This document shows, one piece after another, positions 7,057-13,900 of a DNA stretch of 13,900 nt. Each line of letters opens with the position of its first letter. Positions within the stretch are counted from its first letter, which is position 1. The stretch comes from Methylobacterium sp. GTDB taxonomy: Bacteria > Pseudomonadota > Alphaproteobacteria > Rhizobiales > Beijerinckiaceae. A program made the translations under genes and the position numbers. A model generated the notes under the pieces. That model was given only the letters and a program-made list of their open reading frames with translations, made no database searches and was not told where the DNA came from. The stretch covers positions 1 to 13,900 of the forward strand of contig JADCCH010000252.1 of NCBI GenBank assembly GCA_020252865.1, read 5' to 3'.

Positions 7057-7108
7057 TTGTAGGACCTGACCCTAGATGCTATGAGACGCGTCAGGCAACC
7101 ATCGTCAA
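7057..7108. promoter_or_regulatory. Candidate overlapping divergent promoters for phaR and phaA
   Basis: On the minus strand TTGACG (7103-7108), a 17-bp spacer and CTCATA (7080-7085) could drive phaA. On the plus strand TTGTAG (7057-7062), a 17-bp spacer and TATGAG (7080-7085) could drive phaR. Both use the same -10 position, so RNA polymerase could serve only one direction at a time. Matches to the sigma-70 consensus are moderate, and nothing else supports the plus-strand promoter. Confidence 0.35.
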
Positions 7109-7135
7109 GACAGAAAACCGGATGACGACGATGGT
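7098..7135. promoter_or_regulatory. 9-bp inverted repeat in the phaA-phaR control region (candidate operator)
   Basis: ACCATCGTC (7098-7106) and GACGATGGT (7127-7135) are perfect complements separated by 20 bases, with centres 29 bp apart (close to three helical turns). The left arm overlaps the proposed phaA -35 box. It is a plausible binding site for a dimeric repressor such as PhaR, or a hairpin in the phaR leader. Confidence 0.45.
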
Positions 7136-7207
7136 CGGGGGCGGGGTTGCAATCACCGAATGGCGGCCAGCATTGGTCGCTCGCCAGAAGAGGGAATGGT
7201 GGAGTTC

Positions 7208-7735
7208 ATGGCCGAACAAGGCGCCAAAGCCGCGACGATCATCAAGAAATACGCCAATCGTCGCCTCTATCACACGGGCACGAGCTCTTATGTAACGCTG
7301 GAAGATCTCGCGCAGATGGTGCGGGCCGGCGAGGACTTCGTCGTGACCGATGCCAAGACCGGCGAGGACATCACGCGGTCGGTTTTGACGCAGATCATCT
7401 TCGAACAGGAAAACAAGGGCCAGTTCCTCCTTCCGATCACCTTCCTGCGCCAGCTGATCCAGTTCTACGGAGACCACATGCAGGCCCTTGTGCCGCGCTA
7501 TCTTGAAATGTCACTGACGCGGTTCATGTCCGATCAGGACAAGCTGCGCGAGCAGATGACCAGGGGTTTCGGTGGCACGGCGTTCAATCCCGCAGCCTTG
7601 GGCCAGCAGGCCATGGCCGCGATGGATGAGCAGGTGCGCGCCAACATGGCGATGTTCGAGGAGGCGATGCGCGCCTTTTCCTTCGGCGGTTTCCCGCCAT
7701 CCAAGCCGGGCAGCGAGCCCAAGAAGGACAAATAG
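7208..7735 (+). CDS. phaR: Polyhydroxyalkanoate synthesis repressor PhaR
   Basis: 175 residues. PhaR represses phasin and PHA genes and its own gene, and is released when it binds PHA polymer. The N-terminal DNA/PHA-binding domain (PHB_acc_N) is unmistakable: IKKYANRRLYHTGTSSYVTL (residues 12-31) followed by GEDFVVTDAKTGEDITRSVL (41-60). A central helical PHB_acc region, TFLRQLIQFYGDHMQALVPRYLE, runs about 78-100. The C-terminal 55 residues are methionine- and alanine-rich, ending in a lysine-rich tail. The ATG at 7208 gives the family's usual MAE... start with GGTGGAG just upstream; ATGs at 7160 and 7196 are in frame and possible. It diverges from phaAB and converges with the EAL gene; no clear terminator was seen in the 48-base gap. 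Confidence 0.93.
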   Translation: MAEQGAKAATIIKKYANRRLYHTGTSSYVTLEDLAQMVRAGEDFVVTDAKTGEDITRSVLTQIIFEQENKGQFLLPITFLRQLIQFYGDHMQALVPRYLEMSLTRFMSDQDKLREQMTRGFGGTAFNPAALGQQAMAAMDEQVRANMAMFEEAMRAFSFGGFPPSKPGSEPKKDK

Positions 7736-7783
7736 GGGCTTTCGCGAACGGGTTTCCGGGCAGGAATGCGCGGAGGGCCTTGT

Positions 7784-9529
7784 TCAGGCGATAGCGCGAA
7801 ACAACGATTTCGGTTCCGGTAGATTCTGCGTGGCGGCACCCACGAAATCGCCCTGCAGATATTCCACCCGCCACGAGGTGAGCAGGCTGGCCGTTTCCTC
7901 GTCCTGCACCCATTCGGCCACCGTCTCGATGCGCAGGTGGCGCGCGAGCTGCAGCAGGGTCTGCACGAAGAAGCGGTCATCCTCCGAGCGTGCCAGGTTC
8001 TTGATGAAGGTCCCGTCGATCTTCAGGATGTCGATCGGCAGAAGGCGCATGTTGCGGAACGAGGTGTGCCCCGCCCCGAAATCGTCGATCGCGACGCGTG
8101 CGCCGCAATCCTTGATCGCCTCGATCAGGCGCTGGGCACCCTGAACGTCCTCGATGAGCGAGGTTTCGGTGATCTCCACGACGAGGCGCCGGGCAACACT
8201 CGCATCGATGGCGAGATGGGCCCGGAAGGCTGCCATCCAGTCCGGATGCAGGGCCGTTTCCACGCCCACATTCACCGTGAGCTGGATATCGCGGCGCCTG
8301 CGCAGGGTTTCGAGCGCCAGCTCCATCACGCGATGATCGATGAGATGCAGGAAGCCAAGCCGCTCGGCCACCGGCACGATGGTGCCGGCTCCCATCAGTT
8401 CGCCTTCCGGCGAGGTCATCCTGACGAGCGCTTCATGCATCGCCACTTCGCCGCTGCCCGATCGCACGATCGGCTGGAAGGCGAGTTCAATGCGCCGGTC
8501 GTTGAGCGCGGTGAGAACCGTATCGGTGGATTCGCGGTTGGAACTGCGCCTGGCGCGCGTTTCCGGGTCGCCGCTAAAGGCGAGGAACGCCTGATCCGTG
8601 CGATCCTTTGCATCGGTCAGCGCTTCCTCGCAGGCATGGAGCGCCTCGATGGCCGTCTTGGCATCGCGCGGAACAGCCACGCCGCCGATATGCACCGAAG
8701 CGGGGATCGGCCCTGCGCTGGTATCGATCGGAACGCCGCGGATCGCCGAGGCCAGGCGGCTTGCCACGAATTCCATATGGTCCGCGAGGCTCGGTGCCAA
8801 CACGATTCCGATCTTGTTCGTTGCATAGCGGCCGAGAATGTCACGACGGCGGATCAGCCCGCGCAGGCGGCGCACGATCGCGGCGATGATCTCGTCGCCG
8901 ACATGATAGCCATAGGTCTTGTTGAGCTGGGCGAGATCATCCACCGCGACCATCATCAGCACGAGGCCGCGCGGATCCCGGGCGCTCGTCACGATGGCAT
9001 CGCCGAGCGCGTTGCAGAAATCGGCCCGCGTCAGGGCGCCGGTGGTCGGGTCGAAATGGCGCTTGGTGACGAGCGCGATTTCCTCGGAGGTCGGCGCCAG
9101 CACACGCCGGCAGACGCCGTGAACCAGCCGCGGTCGGCCCTGCTCATTGGCGAACCAGCGGCCGGTATCCTCGATCCAGAAACGCAGGCCTGGAGCAGGG
9201 TTCACGAGGTAACGCGTGGAGAAGGAAACGCCCGTTCCCTGGTCGCCGCGTTCGCTCTCGAAAACCTCGGCATGGCGGGAATGCGGGCTTGCCTGGTCGA
9301 TGAGCGTCGCGAAGGCAGTGCCGGAACTGAGCGCCGCCATTTCCCGCACGCCGAAAATGTGGGTGGCCTCCAGGCCCCAGGTCATCACATCCGTCTCGAT
9401 GTTCCAGGCATAGGTTGCCTCGCCGAGGTCGCGCGTTCCATCGAGCAGCATGTCTGTTGGCACATGTTCCCTGTCCGGCTGCCCCGTGAAGGGAATGATC
9501 GTCCCGCTGCCTTGAGTCATCATCGTCAT
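7784..9529 (-). CDS. PAS-GGDEF-EAL protein; degenerate cyclase, probably active c-di-GMP phosphodiesterase
   Basis: 581 residues with no membrane segment. A PAS-like sensor covers about residues 35-145. A GGDEF-fold domain spans about 155-320, with the LNKTYGYHVGDEII block retained, but the GG(D/E)EF loop reads ATNKI at 236-240, so cyclase activity should be lost. The EAL domain (about 335-575) keeps the residues of active phosphodiesterases: FQPIV (351-355), EAL (366-368), Asn420 in TVNVG, Glu452 in VVEITE, DDFGAG (482-487), Lys503 in LKIDG, Glu539 in ETVAEWV and Gln559 in YLQGD. It therefore probably degrades c-di-GMP to pGpG, with PAS and the dead GGDEF as regulators. It may begin at any of three near ATGs (MTMM); the first is used. 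It converges with phaR; no functional link to PHA is shown. Confidence 0.9.
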   Translation of the reverse strand: MTMMTQGSGTIIPFTGQPDREHVPTDMLLDGTRDLGEATYAWNIETDVMTWGLEATHIFGVREMAALSSGTAFATLIDQASPHSRHAEVFESERGDQGTGVSFSTRYLVNPAPGLRFWIEDTGRWFANEQGRPRLVHGVCRRVLAPTSEEIALVTKRHFDPTTGALTRADFCNALGDAIVTSARDPRGLVLMMVAVDDLAQLNKTYGYHVGDEIIAAIVRRLRGLIRRRDILGRYATNKIGIVLAPSLADHMEFVASRLASAIRGVPIDTSAGPIPASVHIGGVAVPRDAKTAIEALHACEEALTDAKDRTDQAFLAFSGDPETRARRSSNRESTDTVLTALNDRRIELAFQPIVRSGSGEVAMHEALVRMTSPEGELMGAGTIVPVAERLGFLHLIDHRVMELALETLRRRRDIQLTVNVGVETALHPDWMAAFRAHLAIDASVARRLVVEITETSLIEDVQGAQRLIEAIKDCGARVAIDDFGAGHTSFRNMRLLPIDILKIDGTFIKNLARSEDDRFFVQTLLQLARHLRIETVAEWVQDEETASLLTSWRVEYLQGDFVGAATQNLPEPKSLFRAIA

Positions 9530-9737
9530 CGTTCTTTAATGGGGCCGTCGACCGTGACTTTCTGCGCGCGGGCGGACAGGGACCTGTTTCGACTGGTGAG
9601 CCCAGACTGGAACCAAGACGTTAAGACTTGATGAGCGCAGAAGTTGTTTTTGGTCCTACAACGACGGAGAATTGAGTTCTTGAAGAAATAACAGACGGTA
9701 AACCCGTTTCCGGCACGGCCCTTGCCGCCTTGTCGGC
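9530..9737. other. 208-bp divergent intergenic region
   Basis: Lies between the starts of the EAL gene (left) and the small ORF at 9738 (right), so it should hold promoters for both. I found no convincing -35/-10 pair. A short inverted repeat ACAGG-GA-CCTGT is at 9576-9587. A 14-codon frame at 9631-9675 has no supporting feature. Confidence 0.4.
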
Positions 9738-10043
9738 ATGAGCAAGATCAGTGTCCCCGTTCTGTACCAGACTGAAACATTCTCCTCGGGCTTCCGGCAG
9801 AAATCGTCCCGGGATGATCGCCCCGCCCGGACGAATCCGGATTCCAGGGCCGCTCCAGGACAGAAACCAGCCCGCGCGCCGGAATTCCTGGTGCAGATAA
9901 TTGCCACCGGCGATCCGGAGCTGCGCAAGGTGCTGGGGCGGTGCGATGTCGCGACGGCCCGCGAGCGGGCCTACGCTTTCGCCGCCGCGCACAAGTCTTC
10001 ACGCCTTGCCGAGGAGACGACGCCATCCGAATTCCGCGCCTGA
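9738..10043 (+). CDS. Small hypothetical protein, 101 residues
   Basis: Not recognised. The first half (about residues 1-47) is polar and low-complexity, rich in Ser, Arg and Pro. The second half (about 48-101, from EFLVQIIATGDPELRKVLGR) looks like a compact folded segment with alternating helix-like stretches (ARERAYAFAAAHK), and most of its codons end in G or C like the neighbouring genes. No signal peptide, membrane segment, cysteine pair or known motif. No good Shine-Dalgarno sequence precedes the ATG, so the start is uncertain; a GTG in frame near residue 52 is an alternative. A stem-loop and a strong terminator follow within 90 bases, which supports a transcribed unit. The antisense frame over the same interval shows no family features. 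Confidence 0.5.
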   Translation: MSKISVPVLYQTETFSSGFRQKSSRDDRPARTNPDSRAAPGQKPARAPEFLVQIIATGDPELRKVLGRCDVATARERAYAFAAAHKSSRLAEETTPSEFRA

Positions 10044-10058
10044 GGCGCATGACAGTTG

Positions 10059-10095
10059 GTCAGGGTGGGATTCGGGTGCATTCACCCGGCCTGAC
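10059..10095 (+). other. Bulged stem-loop downstream of the small ORF
   Basis: GTCAGG (10059-10064) pairs with CCTGAC (10090-10095). Nested inside, CGGGTG (10073-10078) pairs with CACCCG (10083-10088) around a four-base loop, leaving an 8-base bulge on the left. It sits between the ORF stop and the terminator; function unknown. Confidence 0.4.
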
Positions 10096-10098
10096 AAG

Positions 10099-10132
10099 AA
10101 AACCCCGGACGGAGGAACCGCCCGGGGTTTTT
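10099..10132. terminator. Bidirectional intrinsic terminator
   Basis: AAAACCCCGG (10099-10108) pairs with CCGGGGTTTT (10122-10131), with a further inner CGG/CCG pair. It ends in five Ts rightwards and TTTTCTTG leftwards. It is placed to end both the rightward small ORF transcript and the leftward rpmF transcript, whose stop is about 38 bases away. Confidence 0.9.
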
Positions 10133-10169
10133 CAGCACTGAAAAGCCGAAATCCGGCGCGAACGCGCCT

Positions 10170-10355
10170 TTACTCGGCGGTTTTCGGCGTCAGGACCTGG
10201 CGGCCATTGTAGAGGCCGGTCTTCAGGTCCACATGGTGCGGGCGGCGCAATTCGCCGGTGTTCTTGTCTTCGACATAGGTCGGCGCGGAGAGCGCATCGG
10301 CCGAACGGCGCATGCCCTGCTTCGAGCGCGAGACCTTCTTCTTGGGAACGGCCAT
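10170..10355 (-). CDS. rpmF: 50S ribosomal protein bL32
   Basis: 61 residues of the large ribosomal subunit protein bL32. The N terminus [17 protein letters not shown] is diagnostic, and the C-terminal half with [20 protein letters not shown] matches alphaproteobacterial forms. The zinc-binding cysteine pairs of some bL32 proteins are absent, as is usual in this class. GGAG lies eight bases before the ATG at 10355. It is monocistronic here, with the bidirectional terminator downstream. Confidence 0.97.
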   Translation of the reverse strand: MAVPKKKVSRSKQGMRRSADALSAPTYVEDKNTGELRRPHHVDLKTGLYNGRQVLTPKTAE

Positions 10356-10556
10356 CGTGATACTCCAAAAGATTCGCGAGGCCTTGCCCCGCGGCGAAAG
10401 CCGAGTTCGCAGGCCTCATCGAAGCCTGTCGCGATCCCGGCCGAAACGGAAGTCGAGGCGCTATACACGCATCAATGGCCAAAGGCCAGCGCGAAACGCG
10501 CTTGTTTTGGAGAAGCACACGACTTGACTTGATTTTCCCTTGGAGGCGGCTTCCCC
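10356..10556. other. Intergenic region between rpmF and the prenyl synthase repeats
   Basis: Contains the rpmF leader (leftward) and presumably the promoter of the prenyl synthase gene (rightward). A TTGACT at 10524-10529 is a possible rightward -35 box without a good -10 partner. An in-frame ATG at 10475 opens a frame into the synthase gene but is not judged to be its start. Confidence 0.4.
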
Positions 10557-10640
10557 TGCGGACAGGAGCCGGCGCGGCCGGCAGTGCGGACAGGAGCCGG
10601 CGCGGCCGGCAGTGCGGACAGGAGCCGGCGTTGCCGGCAG
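10557..10640. repeat. Three 28-bp tandem repeats upstream of the prenyl synthase gene
   Basis: Units at 10557-10584, 10585-10612 and 10613-10640. Units 1 and 2 are identical; unit 3 differs at two bases. Each carries GCCGGC-NNN-GCCGGC, able to form a 6-bp stem, and the two changes fall in the three-base loop (GCG to GTT). Each also contains AGGAG. The array ends 11 bases before the ATG at 10652. A 28-bp period is not a multiple of three, so it is unlikely to be coding. Confidence 0.9.
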
Positions 10641-10651
10641 GGGGATTGGCG

Positions 10652-11569
10652 ATGCAGGCGGAGTTTCGGGCGCGGCTGGAGCGCCATGCCTCGGCAGTGG
10701 AAGGCTGCCTCGGCGGCCTTCTTTCGGAGCGCGGCCGTCCCGAGCGGCTGGTGGCTGCCATGCGGCATGCGGTGTTCGCGGGCGGAAAGCGGCTCAGGCC
10801 TTATCTCGTCCTTGAAACTGCGCGACTTTTCGGCCTTGACGGCGAAGGTCCCCTGCGGGTGGCGGCCGCACTCGAGGCCGTGCATTGCTATTCGCTGGTG
10901 CATGACGATCTGCCCGCGATGGACAATGATGACCTGCGCCGGGGCCAGCCCACAGCGCATGTCGCCTTCGACGAGGCCACCGCGATTCTCGCGGGGGACG
11001 CCCTGTTGACCATGGCCTTCGCGATTCTCGCCGATCGCCGCACCGCACCGCGTGCTTCCACGCGGTCGAAGCTGGTCGCGGCGCTTGCCGAGGCCGCGGG
11101 GCTCGATGGCATGGTTGGCGGCCAGATGCTGGATCTGGCGGCGGAGGGCCGCTTCTCCAAGAACGGCCGGCCGCCCCGGCAGGGGCTTTCCTCCATCCGC
11201 CATCTTCAGGCGCTGAAGACCGGCGCGCTGATCCGTTTCGCGGCGGAAGCCGGCGGCCTTCTCGCCGCCCCGGTGCCGGCGACCGAACGCCGCGCCTTGA
11301 AATCCTATGGCGAGGCCCTTGGCTTCGCCTTCCAGATCCGCGATGACCTGCTGGACATCGAAGGTGAAGCGGCCGTGGTGGGCAAGGCGGTCGCGAAGGA
11401 TGCCAAGGCGGGCAAGGCGACGCTGGTGAGCCTGATGGGCCTCGATGGCGCCCGCATGCGGCTTGCCGCGGTGACGGAGGAGGCGATTGCCGCGCTCGGC
11501 TCCACCTTCGGTTCTCGCGCCGGTCCACTGGTCGATGTGCTCGTCTTCAATCGCGATCGCGACCGGTGA
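10652..11569 (+). CDS. ispA: Polyprenyl (farnesyl/geranylgeranyl) diphosphate synthase, IspA-type
   Basis: 305 residues. It condenses isopentenyl diphosphate with allylic diphosphates to make the C15 (or C20) precursor of quinones, hopanoids and undecaprenyl carriers; soluble. GGKRLRP is at 44-50. The first aspartate-rich motif DDLPAMD (85-91), in HCYSLVHDDLPAMDNDDLRRG, has the two-residue insertion of bacterial FPP synthases. MVGGQMLD is at 154-161 and the second motif FQIRDDLLD is at 227-235. KDAKAGKATLV (249-259) is also conserved. The ATG at 10652 gives the family's usual N terminus. The frame is open back to 10475, but that part crosses the 28-bp repeats and encodes no family sequence. 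C15 versus C20 product is not decided. Confidence 0.92.
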   Translation: MQAEFRARLERHASAVEGCLGGLLSERGRPERLVAAMRHAVFAGGKRLRPYLVLETARLFGLDGEGPLRVAAALEAVHCYSLVHDDLPAMDNDDLRRGQPTAHVAFDEATAILAGDALLTMAFAILADRRTAPRASTRSKLVAALAEAAGLDGMVGGQMLDLAAEGRFSKNGRPPRQGLSSIRHLQALKTGALIRFAAEAGGLLAAPVPATERRALKSYGEALGFAFQIRDDLLDIEGEAAVVGKAVAKDAKAGKATLVSLMGLDGARMRLAAVTEEAIAALGSTFGSRAGPLVDVLVFNRDRDR

Positions 11570-11572
11570 GAG

Positions 11573-11594
11573 CACATGACAAAGCCTTCATGTG
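11573..11594. promoter_or_regulatory. 7-bp inverted repeat before the adaptor gene
   Basis: CACATGA (11573-11579) and TCATGTG (11588-11594) are perfect complements with an 8-base spacer, in the 57-base gap between ispA and the macA-like gene. No T-run follows, so it is not an obvious terminator; an operator is possible. Confidence 0.3.
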
Positions 11595-11626
11595 ACAGGC
11601 CGGAACACCGGGTGGTATGAAGGGGC

Positions 11627-13348
11627 ATGCGCAAGGCGTTCCTCATCCTTCTGGTTCTCGCGGGCGGTCTCGGAGCCTGGGCTCTCCTTTCCCGCACGGG
11701 GGATGAAACCGGCGAGGCCGCGCGTTATCGCACGGATCATGTCTCGCGCGGGCCGATCATCGCGACCGTCTCCGCCACGGGCACGGTACTGGCGACGACG
11801 ACTGTGATCGTCGGCTCGCAGCTCTCCGGGCAGGTGGTGGAGATCCTCGCCGACCACAATGACGAGGTGAAGGCCGGCCAGGTGCTCGCGCGCCTCAATC
11901 GAGATACCCTGCTCGCGCGCCGCGATGGTTCGGTGGCCGATCTCCAGCAGGCGCGCGCCGCCCGCCAGCTCAATGATGCGCAGGCCGAGAAGACCCGCGC
12001 CGATCTCCAGCGCGTCAACGCGGTTCTGCGCGATGTGCAGGCCCAGGCCGAGCGGGCGCGCACGCTATTCCGCGATGCCGAGGCGACTTTCGAGCGCCAG
12101 TCCAGCCTGAAGGAGCGGGGCATCGCGACGGATGTCGCGCTGCAGAATGCCACGACCCAGCGTGATTCGCTGCGTTCCGCAGCACTCTCCGCGGAGGCGC
12201 AGGTGGCCTCGGCCCGCGCGCAGATCGCGGCTCTGGAGGCTGATCTGAAGGTTGTCGAAGCCCAGAAGGCCTCCTCCGAGGCGCAGATCGCCAAGGCCGA
12301 GGCCGTCGTGCGGCAGATCGAGGTGGACCTTGGGAACAGCGAGATCCGCTCCTCCGTTGATGGGGTGGTGGTGCAGCGGAATGTCGAACTCGGGCAGACC
12401 GTGGCCGCCTCGCTGCAGGCGCCGACGCTGTTCCTCGTGGCCCAGAACCTCAAGACCATCGAGGTCAACATCAACCTCGATGAAACCGATGTCGGCCGCG
12501 TGAAGCCGGGCCAGACGGTGGAGTTCACCGTCAACGCCTATCCGGCGCGCACCTTCACCGGCAAGGTGCGGCTCGTCCGGCTCGGCTCCCAGACCGTGCA
12601 GAATGTCGTCATCTACACCACCATCGTCACCGTGAAGAACGACGATCTCGCGCTGCTTCCGGGCATGACCGCCAATGCCCGCATCTTCACCGAGCGGAAG
12701 GCGGATGTGCTGCGTGTCTCCAATGCCGCCTTGCGCTGGCAGCCGCCCGGCGCGTCCCGGGCCGCATCCGGCGCTCCCGGAGAGGGTGGGGTCAGCGCGC
12801 CAGCTCCGGTTGACGATGCCGCAGGGCCCTTCTCCCCGCCCGCCGTTGGTAGTGGCGGCCCGGCGCGGCAGGCTGCTGTCCTTCTCGACAGCCTCAAGGC
12901 CGAACTGGCGCTGGACGACAGGCAATTCGCCGAGGCGCAGAAGCTGGGGCGGGCCATGGGCGAGGCCATTCAACGCGCAGGCAGTCCGGAGGAGCGCCGC
13001 GAGGCGGCGCGCACGGAACGCCAGCGGTTTTCGCGCGAGTTCGAGGCCATCCTGACGCCGGAGCAGCGAGAGAAATATCGCGCCTTCCGCGAGGCGCGGT
13101 TACCGCGTGGCCAGGATGCGCAGGGACGCGCGGGTGCCCAGCGCGTGGCGGAGGCGGGCGTGCCGGGCCGGGTGCATGTGCTGGATTCCCAGGGCAATCC
13201 GAAGCCGGTGAACCTGCGCATCGGCGCGACCGACGGCACGTGGACGGAGGTGCTTTCCGGCGAGATCAAGCCGGGCGATGGGGTAATCAATGGCGTGGTC
13301 AGCGCGCCGCGCAACCGGGCCTCCACCGGTTTCCGCTTCGGATTCTGA
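11627..13348 (+). CDS. macA: MacA-like periplasmic adaptor (HlyD/MFP family) with a Spy/CpxP-like insertion
   Basis: 573 residues, much longer than ordinary MacA (about 370-400). One N-terminal membrane anchor (residues 4-21) places the rest in the periplasm, where MFP adaptors link an inner-membrane MacB to an outer-membrane channel. Split lipoyl halves lie near 62-98 and 236-262, flanking a long alpha-hairpin coiled coil (about 100-235) rich in Ala, Gln and Glu. The beta-barrel runs about 276-372. Residues 373-511 are an insertion: a Pro/Gly/Ala-rich linker, then charged helices at 413-491 with LALDDRQFAEAQ and LTPEQREKYRAFREAR, reminiscent of the LTxxQ repeats of Spy/CpxP proteins. The membrane-proximal fold then resumes (RVHVLDSQGNPKPVNLRIGA). 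The ABC ATPase gene follows after three bases. A GAAGGGG lies close before the ATG. Confidence 0.9.
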   Translation: MRKAFLILLVLAGGLGAWALLSRTGDETGEAARYRTDHVSRGPIIATVSATGTVLATTTVIVGSQLSGQVVEILADHNDEVKAGQVLARLNRDTLLARRDGSVADLQQARAARQLNDAQAEKTRADLQRVNAVLRDVQAQAERARTLFRDAEATFERQSSLKERGIATDVALQNATTQRDSLRSAALSAEAQVASARAQIAALEADLKVVEAQKASSEAQIAKAEAVVRQIEVDLGNSEIRSSVDGVVVQRNVELGQTVAASLQAPTLFLVAQNLKTIEVNINLDETDVGRVKPGQTVEFTVNAYPARTFTGKVRLVRLGSQTVQNVVIYTTIVTVKNDDLALLPGMTANARIFTERKADVLRVSNAALRWQPPGASRAASGAPGEGGVSAPAPVDDAAGPFSPPAVGSGGPARQAAVLLDSLKAELALDDRQFAEAQKLGRAMGEAIQRAGSPEERREAARTERQRFSREFEAILTPEQREKYRAFREARLPRGQDAQGRAGAQRVAEAGVPGRVHVLDSQGNPKPVNLRIGATDGTWTEVLSGEIKPGDGVINGVVSAPRNRASTGFRFGF

Positions 13349-13351
13349 GCC

Positions 13352-13900
13352 ATGGCAGCGGACATCTCCCCCGCCCTGATCGAGGTCGAGAACCTCGAGC
13401 GCATCTATCAGATGGGTGAGGAGCGCGTGGTCGCGCTGGCGGGCGTGACAACCGAGATCCGGCAGGGGTCGTTCGTTGCCGTGATGGGCCCATCAGGCTC
13501 CGGCAAATCGACCTTCATGAATGTGCTGGGCTGTCTCGACCAGCCGAGTGCTGGCTCCTATCGCCTCAAGGGCGTGGAAGTGGGACGCCTGTCCCCGACC
13601 GAGCTTGCGCGCACGCGAAACCGCGAGATCGGCTTTGTCTTCCAGCAGTTCAACCTGCTGCAGCGCGTCGATGCGCTCGGCAATGTCGAACTCCCGATGC
13701 TTTATGCCGGTCTGCCCAAACGCGAGCGTCGTGCCCGTGCGGAAGCGGCCCTGGCTCGCGTGGGCCTCGCCGATCGCATGCGGCACCTGCCGCTCCAGCT
13801 CTCCGGAGGCCAGCAGCAGCGCGTGGCCATTGCCCGCGCGCTGGTGAACCGGCCCGCCTGCCTGCTCGCGGATGAGCCGACCGGCGCGCTCGACAGCCGC
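13352..13900 (+). CDS. macB: MacB-type ABC transporter ATP-binding protein (cut by window end)
   Basis: The first 183 residues are visible and the frame is open at the window end. It starts [32 protein letters not shown]. The nucleotide-binding motifs are Walker A GPSGSGKS (46-53), Q-loop FVFQQFNLL (96-104), signature [15 protein letters not shown] (150-164) and Walker [14 protein letters not shown] (171-183). GALDS after Walker B is typical of the LolD/MacB subfamily. The ATG lies three bases after the macA stop, so the two are cotranscribed and probably coupled; together they predict a tripartite MacAB-like efflux pump for macrolides, peptides or lipids. Whether it is a fused ATPase-permease (MacB) or an ATPase alone with a separate permease cannot be seen. 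Confidence 0.92.
   Translation, partial: MAADISPALIEVENLERIYQMGEERVVALAGVTTEIRQGSFVAVMGPSGSGKSTFMNVLGCLDQPSAGSYRLKGVEVGRLSPTELARTRNREIGFVFQQFNLLQRVDALGNVELPMLYAGLPKRERRARAEAALARVGLADRMRHLPLQLSGGQQQRVAIARALVNRPACLLADEPTGALDSR

Noticed and set aside
7937..9631. 564-residue plus-strand frame opposite the EAL gene
   Set aside because: Long, but antisense to a protein with intact EAL motifs; a product of codon bias on the coding strand.
9631..9675. 14-codon frame as a leader peptide
   Set aside because: No run of regulatory codons, no attenuator-like stem pair and no ribosome site to support it.
9621..9992. 123-residue minus-strand frame
   Set aside because: Covers the divergent promoter region and the small ORF in antisense; composition is not protein-like, and the plus frame is better supported.
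10059..10095. Possible tRNA or tRNA fragment
   Set aside because: No cloverleaf, T-loop or CCA-end features; only two nested stems.
10557..10640. Tandem units considered as a CRISPR array
   Set aside because: The units are directly contiguous with no spacers, and no cas genes are nearby.
10475..10651. Upstream extension of the prenyl synthase frame to the ATG at 10475
   Set aside because: Runs through a 28-bp tandem array, which shifts frame with each unit, and has no family similarity.

Overview
The window is a high-GC, gene-dense stretch of an alphaproteobacterial chromosome, most likely Hyphomicrobiales (Rhizobiales). The reasons are the metX-metW pair, a phaA-phaB pair divergent from phaR, an IspA-type prenyl synthase beside rpmF, and intergenic palindromic repeats beginning AGCATTTTC that I know from rhizobial genomes. 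Genus cannot be told from this sequence. No tRNA, rRNA, CRISPR array, insertion sequence or phage gene was seen.

Layout. (1) 1-1017: the end of metX and all of metW (methionine synthesis), reading right. (2) 1018-1192: two palindromic repeats and a terminator-like hairpin, between metW and a convergent SAM-methyltransferase gene. (3) 1184-4002: the methyltransferase (left) diverges from a rightward cluster of a GloB-like metallo-hydrolase, a DUF985 cupin and a GNAT acetyltransferase. (4) 4003-4068: another palindromic repeat at a convergent junction, then a leftward EamA/YddG-like exporter. (5) 4967-7735: the polyhydroxyalkanoate block. phaA and phaB read left and end in a strong intrinsic terminator; phaR reads right from a shared 185-bp control region that holds a long inverted repeat and possible overlapping promoters. 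The synthase phaC is not in the window. (6) 7784-9529: a leftward PAS-GGDEF-EAL protein with a ruined GGDEF motif and an intact EAL site. (7) 9738-10355: a small uncharacterised ORF and rpmF converge on a bidirectional terminator. (8) 10557-11569: three 28-bp tandem repeats just ahead of a farnesyl-diphosphate-synthase-like gene. (9) 11627-13900: a MacA-like adaptor with an unusual Spy/CpxP-like insertion, and the start of a MacB-type ABC ATPase gene cut by the window end.

Most genes are ordinary housekeeping or accessory metabolism. The parts worth a second look are the adaptor insertion, the cis-element architecture between phaA and phaR, the repeat elements abutting stop codons, the 28-bp array at the prenyl synthase start, and the small ORF at 9738. 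I found no clear evidence of a wholly new biological system; the adaptor insertion is the closest candidate.
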